Of a stretch of DNA of 64,000 bases, positions 1-9,164 are shown piece after piece. Position numbers and translations under genes: made by a program. Positions within the stretch are counted from its first letter, which is position 1; each line of letters starts with the position of its first letter. The notes below the pieces were generated by a model. The model saw only the letters and a list, made by a program, of their open reading frames with translations, had not been told where the DNA came from and did no database searches. The stretch is taken from positions 1,860,001-1,924,000 of the forward strand of contig NW_023503493.1 in assembly GCF_014529535.1 (NCBI RefSeq), given 5' to 3'. The DNA comes from Bradysia coprophila. Lineage: Eukaryota > Arthropoda > Insecta > Diptera > Sciaridae.

Positions 1-405
1 AATAAACTTTTTTTTCCTGGATCGGTATCGACAATACCTATCTTTTGCCGTTTCATTTGCATTTTCATCGTTTTTTTTTGCCGTAAATATCCCCAAAAGA
101 CCTTAAAGCACTTATTGGGCCCCAGCTCCGGAAGGGTCGACCCAAAACCGCCCATCTTCGAACTTAGCCTCACTATTTTGACTATCTTTCAGGGAAAATT
201 TTTTTTTGAAATCGGATTTGATTTACTCAAGATATCGACGTGACGGACAGACAGACGGACAGACAAAATTTTTATTGCGGATTCGTTATCTATGAACATA
301 GGCAAACACTTTGCCCTTACCGTCTGCTTCGAATTCCATCAATTACACACGGCATCGTAATCCTATAAGCCCCTTTGTACTTCGTACGGGGCTAACAAAC
401 TGCCG
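1..405 (-). repeat. Dispersed repeat, GTACTTCGTACGGGG family, left-edge copy
   Basis: This sequence is the near-exact reverse complement of the copies at about 6130-6530 and 22570-23000. Shared landmarks are the block around 330-400 (tataagccc, then cttcgtacgggg), the block attgcggattcgttatctat, and a short GTCC/GTCT tetranucleotide run (gacggacagacagac on this strand). The copy is cut by the window edge. No coding capacity is seen. The element class is unknown. Confidence 0.7.
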
Positions 406-751
406 GTGTGTAGCGCGCGATCTCAGGATCCTGACGCTAGTTTTATGCAACTCAGCTCAGCATCATAATTTTCGAAATCTGCGGACTTTAGATGCCTCTG
501 TTGCATAAAAGGTTCTACGAATCTCGATGCAAAGTGCTTTATAAGGCTTACTATGTGTATTGTGCACTAGGCCTACGGCCTAGAGTCACAATTACTCATC
601 TAAGGTCCGATAAATCACTTTGCAATCGATGTCTTTCAAGACTTTGAAATCATGATGTGATGATAACAAAAAAAATCCAAAGATAGATATATACTGCAAA
701 CTCTAATATTTTCCTGAAGAATGAATTTAAATTTTAAAGGTTTTTTTCATT

Positions 752-975
752 TTGTCGTTTCTTCACACTTTGGCGAATTTTCTTGGCGTTTCTTCACACT
801 TTGGCGATTTTCTTTGTCGTTTCTTCACACTTTGGCGATTTAAAAAATTCTCAAAAACTGACGAATTGCCATAAAAAATTGCCAAAGTGTGAAGTATCGC
901 CAAGAAAAATCGCCAAAGTGTGGAGAAACGACAAAATGTGAAGAAACGCCAACATTTTTTTTTTGCGATTCGACT
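752..975. repeat. Inverted array of a ~34-bp repeat
   Basis: Three direct copies of a unit containing ttcttcacactttggcga lie at about 758-840. Inverted copies (tcgccaaagtgtgaag) follow at about 880-985, so the tract can fold into a hairpin. The ORFs here on both strands are consequences of the repeat. The rest of 406-1210 shows no gene and is probably intron or upstream DNA of the Nudix gene. Confidence 0.65.
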
Positions 976-1210
976 TTGGCGATACTTCACGGGAATCTGC
1001 TCTTTAGCAACTACACGCACGTTGATTGCAAAATTAGTAGGTCAAAAATCGAGCAGCGTCCGCGCATGTAAATTTCATTAAACTTCAAAAATAATGTGTG
1101 TGCAGTTGCCAGAGATCTGCCTTGGCTGTACCTATGAAACAGATATATCTGCCTTCCGATTCGTTTTCTTTTTCAACTTTCGCTAAGCCAATTATTAACT
1201 CTCATTGCAG

Positions 1211-1712
1211 ACACAAAAAATCTATTCCCACCTGCGGAGCAGTTTTGCTGTCTCCGGACTGTACCAAGGTATTGCTGCTGCAGACATATCTTTCGAAAGG
1301 CCTATGGGGATTCCCAAAGGGAAAACTTGAGTCGAACGAAACTTCCCTTCAATGTGCCATTCGCGAGGTTTACGAAGAAACCAGCGTCAACATTGAAAAT
1401 TTAATAAATCCAGAATGGTACATCGAAGGGAAATGGTCGAATTCGAGCGAAACCGGTTACACAACCCTTTACGTTGTTCCAAACGTTTCAACGGAAACTA
1501 AATTGGTTGCAAGGACGAATGGGGAAATTGAAGGCTTTAAATGGATTCCCTTAAATGATTTGTTTAAGGCACAAAGAGGAACAGATGGCTTTAATTGCTT
1601 TAAAGTCACATCAAATACATTTGACATGACGAAGCATTTGCGACGTTTCCTAGAAGACAAAACGAACAAAACTCAATACAATACGAATTTTAGAGACCAA
1701 CGATCGTTATAA
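1211..1712 (+). CDS. Dcp2-like Nudix hydrolase, terminal exon (5' part not seen)
   Basis: The exon encodes a Nudix domain closest in form to the mRNA-decapping enzyme Dcp2: IPTCGAVLL, then WGFPKGKLESNE, AIREVYEET and LINPEWYIEG, followed by a Dcp2-like C-terminal beta/helix region. Dcp2 enzymes cut the 5' cap of mRNA in the cytoplasm. The 3' splice site ctcattgcag at 1201-1210, with a branch-like ttaac just upstream, makes 1211 the likely exon start. The frame stays open upstream to an ATG at 1134, so a short single-exon start is also possible. In neither case is the Dcp2 regulatory N-terminal domain visible, and the tail after the Nudix fold is only about 40 residues, whereas Dcp2 is usually much longer. 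One oddity is that the last glycine of the Nudix box (EETG in most members) is Ser here (EETS). It may be a divergent paralogue or the edge of a larger gene. Nudix call is firm; Dcp2 subfamily moderate. Confidence 0.78.
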
Positions 1713-1863
1713 AAATAGATATGGTAATTGACATGTTGTACATAACCTAAATAATGTGTTTAGATATAAGTGGGGGGGGGTTAAGTTCTATAGTCTTTAG
1801 ATAATTAAATTATTAGCCAAGAATAGCCTGTGATCTAATCGTAAGAGTTAGTTCAAATAGTAA

Positions 1864-1869
1864 AATAAA
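1864..1869 (+). terminator. Poly(A) signal AATAAA of the Nudix gene
   Basis: A canonical AATAAA lies about 150 nt after the TAA stop of the Dcp2-like exon, in an AT-rich 3' UTR-like stretch. Confidence 0.6.
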
Positions 1870-2913
1870 TTGAAATTGAAATAAGTCCCTGATGGCTTGT
1901 CCGGCTCCACTGTAACGAGTTTATGTGGCCACTGGCCGAAAAAATATCGGACTTTTTGTGCATTGACTCCATAAGTCGTACGATTTTTTCACATGAAAAC
2001 TACTAAACCGACGAGTGAAGTCAATTCTTTGTGTGGAGAGCTGCGCCAAACGTGTGAATGTGCAAAGCATTTGCTCAAGCATATGCTTCGTCTACTCATC
2101 CAATCATTTGCTTATGTGTTTTTTTGGGTTGATTCGCGTTGTGGTTCGCTTAACCACGTGTCCGCCTGAGCAGGCGGGTTTCGTGATGAAGCGGTTTGAA
2201 AGGAATTTCATTCTGCTGATGATTCGCTAAACTTTTATATGCGAAAAGGTATGACTACTGCTCAAGGTTGGTCATCTCTTTGTCGCCATGACCTGATGAG
2301 ATGTGGCGTTCTTGAACAGCACTATTAAGTGCAAGGTGTCGATTTGGTGCTTTTATCATTTCATCAGATCAAAACGGTGGCAGAAACCTTTTGTTGTTGA
2401 TTCAGCACATGCCTGCTTCTGGCAAGCATGGTGTAAATGTTGGAAACTGAGGACGGATATACGAACGATGTTGTTGGACCGAAATAATTTTAATAATGAC
2501 AACGTAGATTCAGAATTTAGCTTAGGTCTACTATGTATGATAGATAGATAATCATTTCCAGTAGATCATGCTACTTTGTTTCTTCCAACAGTAAAGCCTG
2601 TTAGAGGTTGTATGGTTAGGATCTCGGTTTTTCCATAGAAAGCTGAGAGCTGAACCAAACACACATTTACTTGTGTGAATGTGTGAAGCATTTGCTCAAG
2701 GATATACTTCACGTACTCATCCAAGCACTTGTTTATGCATGTTTTGGGATGGTGAATAAAATTTCGGAAGGATTTTCAATGTTGATTGCTTGTTTCGGTT
2801 GATTTGTTGTGGTGCTACGATTCGAGTCTCTTCAGAGTAGTTTCCTGAGTGATATCCTAATTTCCATTCTGCTGATGGTACGCGTTGAAGTAAACTTTAA
2901 ATTCAATTTAAGT
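1870..2913. other. Intergenic stretch with one imperfect ~70-bp direct repeat
   Basis: No gene is supported. A block of about 70 bp around 2050-2118 (gtgtgaatgtg, agcatttgctcaag, tactcatccaa) recurs in the same orientation at about 2672-2745. The short ORFs here show no recognisable protein. Confidence 0.5.
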
Positions 2914-2921
2914 GTCCTGTG
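2914..2921. repeat. Left 8-bp target-site duplication GTCCTGTG
   Basis: Identical to 4303-4310 at the far end of the element. An 8-bp duplication is diagnostic of hAT-type insertion. Confidence 0.85.
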
Positions 2922-4302
2922 TAAAGGTGTGCACCGCCGATTTTACGCCGGCGCGCCGCCGATTTTTTGCTAAATTTTCGGCGCGCCGCCGCCGAAAAAT
3001 AATAGCTCACGCCGCCGCCGCCGCCGATTGTATTTTCGTCGCGCCGAAATTTTGTACGTTTACTGCTTTCAACCATTTTAATGGGCGGTAATATAAAGTT
3101 AAATTGAAATATCTATACAAAAGTGTGTGCTTGAGTACAAGGTTTGAGCAAATGTTTATCTCTCTTAATTTATAAGTCAGGTTTCTTTATGCTGCTCAGC
3201 TAATACACTTATTACTTATAAATTTAAGTTTATCTAAATCTCTTATTTGCGAAAACCTTCTACTACGAACTCACTCCTACATAGAAGATGGACTAAAGAC
3301 AACGGGAACGGTTATTGCATAAATCGAAAGATAATAGTAGTGAGTTTGCGTAAATGACATATAAATTATAAGTTGGAAATAACAAACCTGCAGAACATCT
3401 AGTATGATGATGTGACTTAAAATTTCCAACTTGTAAGTTGACTTATAGCTTATAGGTTATGAAAGATGGCTTACACGGTTTACACTGTTACAACCTCCGG
3501 GCATTTCTAGAGATGACGGTAAAAGACCGGACGTTGGGATTTTGTGCGATGTAACCATTAGATAAATTAGATAAATCAATCATCCAAAAAATCTGGATCA
3601 ATTGCAGATAATGCTGAAAGATTCAAGCATAATCATTACATACGTTTAAAAGAAAAAATTTTATTTACATCTATTGCTTTTGAATCACTAGGTTGCATGG
3701 GTCCCGAAACAAGTACATTAATTAAGAAATTTTGTTCATTAATGAGAAAAGCTTCTGGCGAACAACGCTCCATGGATTACCAAATACAAAAGATTTCTAT
3801 TGCAATTCAACGGAGAAACGCTAGTTGCATTTTGGGGACTTTGGGGCGTAACAGAGTTGATGATTTTTATTTATTGTAAATACTTGTTTTTGAAAAGATC
3901 GTTTTTTACTGGTTGCGCTTTGCAGCCTTCTCGCTTATATGGCATTTACGCAAACTCACTAATCATTCGTGGATTCATTAAATCAGATGTTTTTAAAATA
4001 AAAGGTCAGTGATTGTACATTCAAAATATAAAAGGTGAGATATGTCTCGGTTGATTCCCCTTGTATAAGTTGTTGATACTTCAGATCGCAAGATAGTAAG
4101 AATTCAGTGTTCGTAAAAAGGATTGCGCACGCTTTTTCAAATGTTTTTGCATTATTTTCGAAAATTTAGATTTTTTGTAAATTTATCGGCGCGCCGATCG
4201 GCGCACCGCCGCCGACTTTAAATTTCTCTCGGCGCGCCACCGCCGATCCCTTACCAGTCGGCGCACCGCCGCCGATTATTTTAAGATCGGCGCACACCTC
4301 TA
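2922..4302. mobile_element. Non-autonomous hAT-type DNA element (1381 bp)
   Basis: The element begins TAAAGGTGTGCACCGCCG and ends with the inverted counterpart, whose reverse complement reads TAGAGGTGTGCGCCGATC. It is bounded by perfect 8-bp duplications at 2914-2921 and 4303-4310. The terminal roughly 120 bp at each end are unusually GC-rich subterminal arrays of CGCCG and GGCGCGCC motifs, in strong contrast to the AT-rich interior. No transposase is encoded. The interior carries the tail of a reverse-transcriptase gene. Terminal sequence and duplication length both fit hAT. Confidence 0.85.
3670..3879 (+). pseudogene. Reverse transcriptase C-terminal fragment inside the hAT element
   Basis: The frame reads GCMGPETSTLIKKF, then LMRKASGEQRSMDY and QKISIAIQRRNASCILGTLG to a TAA stop. 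This matches the C-terminal tail of a non-LTR-type reverse transcriptase, and related pieces occur at 27304-27414 and 29905-29993. There is no catalytic part. The RT assignment is from recalled family pattern (the RISIAIQRGNAA..LGTL tail). Confidence 0.55.
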
Positions 4303-4310
4303 GTCCTGTG

Positions 4311-4745
4311 ACCACCATCACCCTTGGACGTCGAAACAGCGTGTTTGCTTCAAGTCAAATGACTAAACGTGAGCCATGTTCGGGTTAGGGAAGGGCATGG
4401 AAGCACTGTTAAATCTGAAGTTCTACCTGTGCAATCTTAGTTAACTTTATTGGCATTTCAGCTAGCTGAACGACTCTGCGTGGGAGTTCTGCGTCAAAGT
4501 GGAGTTCAAGCAAAAGAGGTACTCAAGTCACGGTAAGGGCATTTTCTTTCATTTGTGTCTACGTAATACATTTGCCCCTTCAACTGACATTAGTGCTGAA
4601 TGAGATTTGGTCTTGAACATTTCTGATATCGCAGTTGTGTATACTTGGCTTGTGAATAAGTGGTAACACTCGAACAACAAGCACGGCTGATAACACCAAA
4701 CAAATATTTAAGACAACAACAACACTGAATGCCGATTCGATAAGA
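4311..4745. other. Intergenic DNA upstream of the oxygenase gene
   Basis: No gene or clear repeat is seen. This stretch is expected to hold the upstream regulatory region of the 2OG-oxygenase gene. Confidence 0.4.
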
Positions 4746-4748
4746 CAC

Positions 4749-4771
4749 TATATAGCGGTCGTTGTATCAGT
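4749..4771 (+). promoter_or_regulatory. Candidate core promoter: TATATAG and TCAGT initiator
   Basis: TATATAG lies at 4749-4755 and the arthropod-type initiator TCAGT at 4767-4771, 63 nt before the start codon of the oxygenase gene. The TATA-to-initiator distance of about 20 nt is short compared with the usual 30, so only one of the two may be used. Confidence 0.4.
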
Positions 4772-4833
4772 AATTGAAGTCGCTTCTGTTGAGCGTGATC
4801 ATATTTCTAATCGAAAAAAGTGTGACGCGAAAA

Positions 4834-5832
4834 ATGGACCTTCTACAACCTGTGTCCAATATTTCATTGCCAGTTATCGATTACACTGCACTCGTTAAAA
4901 GGGACAGCACAGAGATTCAAAAAATTGTCAGAGCTTCCACAGAGCTGGGATTCTTCTACTTGAAAGTCGACAACCAACTCGATCCGGATCCCATGTTTCG
5001 GTTAGCAGAAAACGTCTTTCGAATGCCGTTGGACGACAAATTGCCGTACAAAATGGACGGTAAAAATGGAATTTACTATGGTTACAAGCCTGCCCGTACC
5101 ACGTTTACTGATAAACATGGTACTCCCGATACCATCGAGTTTTGGAACATATCAAAAGATGAACTTCTTGTTCGCAACGGAAACGACTTCCCGAAAGCTA
5201 TCTTAGACGTCAAGGACGTCATTAAGAGTTTTATGATCAAATCGCACGAAATGATTAACGTCATTCTGGAGATTCTGTCGATCAGTCTGGGTCTCGATGC
5301 GAAAGCACTCTCGAATTTACATCGCCTAATGGAGTCAAGTGGCGATCAATTGCGATTCACCAAGACAACTATGCATCCCATTCAAAATCGGCCATCTTCA
5401 CCCGATGTATCCTTGGGTGCGCACACTGATTTCGGATCCATTACGATCCTTTTCAATCGGCTGTATGGTCTGCAGGTTCTGTCGCCGAACAAGGAATGGT
5501 TGTTCGTTCCACCATTACCGGGACATGCTGTTGTTAATCTCGGCGATGCTATGGTAAAACTTTCCGGTGGTCGTCTGATGTCGAATACTCATCGAGTCGT
5601 GACAGCACCGGGTCTTAGTGCAGTAACCGATCGTTATAGCGTTGTTTATTTCGCGAGGCCCGAGAACGTTGTCCAAATGAAGAATCTCTTGAGCGATGAG
5701 GTGAATGAAACGGACAATTTGACGGCTGAAGAGTGGATTGCACGGCGAGTGAGACATTTTCAAATTGTGAACTATACGAATGAGGAAGCGTATGAATTGA
5801 GTAGAGGTACGGAAAGCTATGTTGATGTTTGA
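4834..5832 (+). CDS. 2-oxoglutarate/Fe(II)-dependent oxygenase, isopenicillin-N-synthase-like
   Basis: This intronless 332-residue protein belongs to the IPNS/ACC-oxidase-like family of 2-oxoglutarate- and iron-dependent oxygenases. The N-terminal DIOX_N-type segment begins LPVIDYTALV and contains ELGFFYLKVDNQ. The jelly-roll core shows the iron ligands HxD (LGAHTDFGS, about H197 and D199) and a distal His (NTHRVV, about H253), followed by the 2OG-binding RxS (DRYSVVYF, about R267 and S269). All metal- and cosubstrate-binding residues are present, so an active cytosolic enzyme is predicted; the substrate cannot be told from sequence. The frame is open 60 nt further upstream but has no ATG there, so the ATG at 4834 is chosen. 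Length is normal for the family. AATAAA begins directly after the TGA. Related genes occur in insects, plants, fungi and bacteria; a duplicated or retroposed origin is possible because there are no introns. Confidence 0.88.
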   Translation: MDLLQPVSNISLPVIDYTALVKRDSTEIQKIVRASTELGFFYLKVDNQLDPDPMFRLAENVFRMPLDDKLPYKMDGKNGIYYGYKPARTTFTDKHGTPDTIEFWNISKDELLVRNGNDFPKAILDVKDVIKSFMIKSHEMINVILEILSISLGLDAKALSNLHRLMESSGDQLRFTKTTMHPIQNRPSSPDVSLGAHTDFGSITILFNRLYGLQVLSPNKEWLFVPPLPGHAVVNLGDAMVKLSGGRLMSNTHRVVTAPGLSAVTDRYSVVYFARPENVVQMKNLLSDEVNETDNLTAEEWIARRVRHFQIVNYTNEEAYELSRGTESYVDV

Positions 5833-5838
5833 AATAAA
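5833..5838 (+). terminator. Poly(A) signal abutting the stop codon
   Basis: AATAAA starts at the base immediately after the TGA stop of the oxygenase gene. If used, the 3' UTR is only about 20-30 nt. Confidence 0.55.
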
Positions 5839-6124
5839 ATTGTGGTGGAAAAGGTGAAAAGAAATGCGTTCGATTATAGCATTGCTAATATCATTAGCAG
5901 TGGATTTGGAAATTTTAGTGATATGAGCTGCCGCTCAGGATATGTTTGTAGTATGTGTTTTAACTAATACAACAAGTGACACATAATTTCATGTTGTGTT
6001 GGGTTGACAATATTATCTCTAGTTAAGTGTCCACTCCACTCAACAAAAAGTACTCCGTGAGAGAGCAGGCTGTCAAATAAACAAAGGAAAAATTGAAAAA
6101 AATTCAATTTTGTCTCTCACACTG

Positions 6125-6530
6125 AGTACTTTTTAGCCCCGTTACCAAGTACAAAGGGGCTTATAGGATTACGGTGCCGTGTGTAATTGATGGAATTCGA
6201 AGCAGACGGTAAGGGCAAAGTGTTTGCCTATGTTCATAGATAACGAATCCGCAATAAAAATTTTGTCTGTCCGTCTGCCACGTCGATATCTTGAGTAAAT
6301 CAAATCCTATTTCAAAAAAAAAATTTCTTTGAAAGGTATTTAAAATAGTGAGGCTAAGTTCGAAGATGGGCGATTTTGGGTCGGCCCTTCGTGAGTTAGG
6401 GCCACCTAAGTAATTTAAGGTCTTTTGGTGATATTTATGGCAAAATAAACGATGGAAATGTAAATGACACGGCAAATGATAGGTATTGTCAATACCAATC
6501 CAGGAAACAAAAGTTTTTTAAAATCGGGTG
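6125..6530 (+). repeat. Dispersed repeat, GTACTTCGTACGGGG family
   Basis: This copy is inverted relative to 1-405. It starts at agccccgttaccaagtac and runs through ggcttataggattac, the cgaatccgcaataaaaattt block, a gtctgtccgtctg run and the gggcgattttgggtcg block. The antisense ORF at 6161-6475 is repeat sequence. Confidence 0.7.
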
Positions 6531-6567
6531 AGTAGACCGTGAGTTAGGGCCTTACAAGTGAAAAGCT

Positions 6568-7025
6568 ACTAGGGCCCTATGTGTATTTTACATAGAACTC
6601 GAGTAAATTTCATTCGTTTTTCGTAATTTTTGTTTCATTTGGAAGGTAATCAAAGGCCGAATAGAATGTTGTTGAAAAAAAAAATTAAATTTGGGTCCTT
6701 GGACTAAGGCCACTACTAGGGCCCTATGTGTATTTTACATATAACTCGAGTAAATTTCATTCGTTTTTCGTAATTTTTGTTTCATTTGGAAGGTAATCGA
6801 AGGCCGAATAGAATGTTGTTGAAAACAAATTAAATTTGGGTCCTCGGACTAAGGCCGCTACTAGGGCCCTATGTGTATTTTACATATAACTCGAGCAAAT
6901 TTCATCCGTTTTTCGTATTTTTTGTTTCATTTGGAAGGTAATCAAAGGCCGAATAGAATGTAGTTGAAAAAAAAAATTAAATTTGGGTCCTCGGACTGAG
7001 GCCGATACTAGGCCCTATGTGTATT
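6568..7025 (+). repeat. Tandem repeat, ~146-bp unit, three full copies
   Basis: Units begin at actagggccctatgtgtat at 6568, 6715, 6860 and (partial) 7007, giving steps of 147, 145 and 147 bp. Each holds aactcgagtaaatttcat, ggccgaatagaatgt and ttaaatttgggtcct. The array sits between two pieces of the dispersed repeat and appears to be part of the same composite element. Confidence 0.8.
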
Positions 7026-7029
7026 TATA

Positions 7030-7385
7030 CTCAAAAAATTAAAAGGAACGTCGTACGGGGCTTCGTAATTGCGCTATGCGCAATTTTTAAGATGTACACA
7101 TTCCATAATAATTTTACTTTAACTACATTAACCGGCGCAATAGGCTTACGGTCAAAGTAGGGTGACAGACGCACTAGGGTCACGTAAGCAATAGATATAC
7201 GGGTTTGTACGGGGCTCAGTCGCAGCAAACGCTCCGACTGTTCTGATGGCTCGTTTTTATTGCGGATTCGTCATCTATGAACATAACCAAATGCTTTGCC
7301 CTTACTGTCTGCTTCCAATTCGACGTGTTACAAACGGCATTTTAATCTTATAAGCCCCCAGTACTTCGTACGGGGCTAAAAATAT
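7030..7385. repeat. Fragments of the dispersed repeat family
   Basis: Contains ggaacgtcgtacggggc, the 'gcagcaaacgctccgactgt' terminal motif near 7222 and ccccagtacttcgtacgggg at its right end. The same blocks occur at 23620-23911. Confidence 0.65.
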
Positions 7386-9110
7386 CTATATTTTTTTCGT
7401 TATAAGTGGTGTTTGTGAACGAAAATTAGTTGAATTAGTTTATATGTGGTCTGTTTCATATTTGTTAAATTCATCAGTTTGTTTTCTGGCTTGATTTTGC
7501 TAATGAGACAAATATCTGCAAGAATAAATTGCAAAAACATTTTTAAATTCGTTGTATTTCAATATCAAATTGTAATTTTTCCGTGAGTGCTTTCGCACAT
7601 TTTTTACCTGTCGTTACAAGAACGCACAGGGGTTGAATGGACACATCAAAGTCATAACCGTGCATAACAGAGCTTAACAGTGCTCTTCCCTGTCCCTCGA
7701 TAGAGCATCAACGCTCTTCATTTCACATAAAGTGATTTAGCATACAGAAGCAGAGAAGCTGTTTCGGCCTGAGGAAAACTGCGGAGGCCCAAGGACAGTA
7801 TAGAACTATCCATCATCAGTTGTTACCGCAGTCTACATCGTCATTATTTGGGGATGAAACTGTGTCCATTGGTTCTTGACATCAGACATTGTACTATGAA
7901 GGTTTACATATATTTTATCGCTATTACTGTAGATTTTCAAATATACACGGCACCGCTGAACTTTTGACAAAGCATTTCGAACCCACATTTACAATATCTG
8001 ATTCAAGAAAATGTGTATTACAAATTCCAACTCGATGCACGTCGAATATATCCTGACTTGTGACGATTTGATTGATTGCAGCCATTTCGAACATATATTG
8101 ACATTCTTTGGGAAACTATAAGAAATCATTTTCATGAGGACACCCATTGCGAACGGTTAGTTTATAAAGAACAGAATAACGTACGAATGAAACGAATAAA
8201 ACAAAGAACCATAAAGATAAATAACGGCAATTGTCATATCTGACATATCGGTCACCGCTGCCATACTTAAAAATGCGTCAGTGTCGTTAGCATTAATATG
8301 TTGTCATAAAGTTTAAAAACTTCCCAAGAGCTTTGATTGGGTTCTTGCGATATTGTAGTTTTATCGTGACGCAATAGAATAACCTTTCACAGACGGCAAG
8401 CATATCAATAGTATTCTTATCTGTTACTTCTTTTGACCAAAGAAATCTCAACAGAAGCAAAATCTTTTACTTCATTCACGTTCGCTGACAACCGGTAATT
8501 AAGCCGGTCTTTGGTCGAAAAATTACAGTCTGTCGATTTATTTGGTGTGTATTTCTTCATTTGTTAGTTCTGAAATTTTCCGAGTGGTATCTTTAGTATA
8601 GAACAAAAGAAAGCCTTTGTTTTATTTCGATACTTACAAAAATGTTGTTTTCTGGAGGCTACACATTTGAAAGCCCATACGTTTAACTAAATTTTTACTT
8701 AAATCCTTTTTTCGTAACAAAATTTTTCATTTTAACAACGTTTCAAAATACTGAAAATACCGGTATTGGATCTCAGAATACCGAATACCGGTATTGAAGA
8801 AAACGGTCCGGTATGGCATTTCCTACGGCTAGCTATATAAACAAACAAAATTCGCCCGAATTAGACAAATGCAGCAAATTTTCCCAAATTATGCCTGCTT
8901 GTCGCACAATTGTCGATTTTTGTAGATTTTGCTAGAAAAGTTATGGGAAAATTTTTATCTAATTTGGGGGAAAATAATTTCGGGTGTTATTATGGTTTCC
9001 CACTTTTTGCCATATTGGATACGTCGCCCTCTATCGGCTAACACAGGTACATACAAATTGTTTATTATTGATTTGTACGATGTATGTCGTGCTTGAGTGA
9101 TTTTCAACAT
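7386..9110. other. No gene seen; short dispersed repeat at ~7735-7850
   Basis: AT-rich DNA without a supported gene. A block at about 7755-7845 (gctgtttcggcctgag, then ggcccaaggacagtat and tccatcatcagttgttac) recurs at about 35695-35770, so it is an interspersed repeat. A short ataccggtatt motif repeats near 8755-8800. Confidence 0.5.
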
Positions 9111-9112
9111 AA

Positions 9113-9143
9113 TATAAAAGTGTAGACATTATTAGAAGCCATT
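9113..9143 (+). promoter_or_regulatory. Candidate TATA box and initiator of the dynamin-subtilase gene
   Basis: TATAAAA at 9113-9119 is followed about 28 nt later by an initiator-like ccattag (A at 9141). The first ATG is at 9165, giving a short leader. Spacing is near the usual TATA-initiator distance. Confidence 0.45.
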
Positions 9144-9164
9144 AGAACTGTGAAAGTGTGAAAT

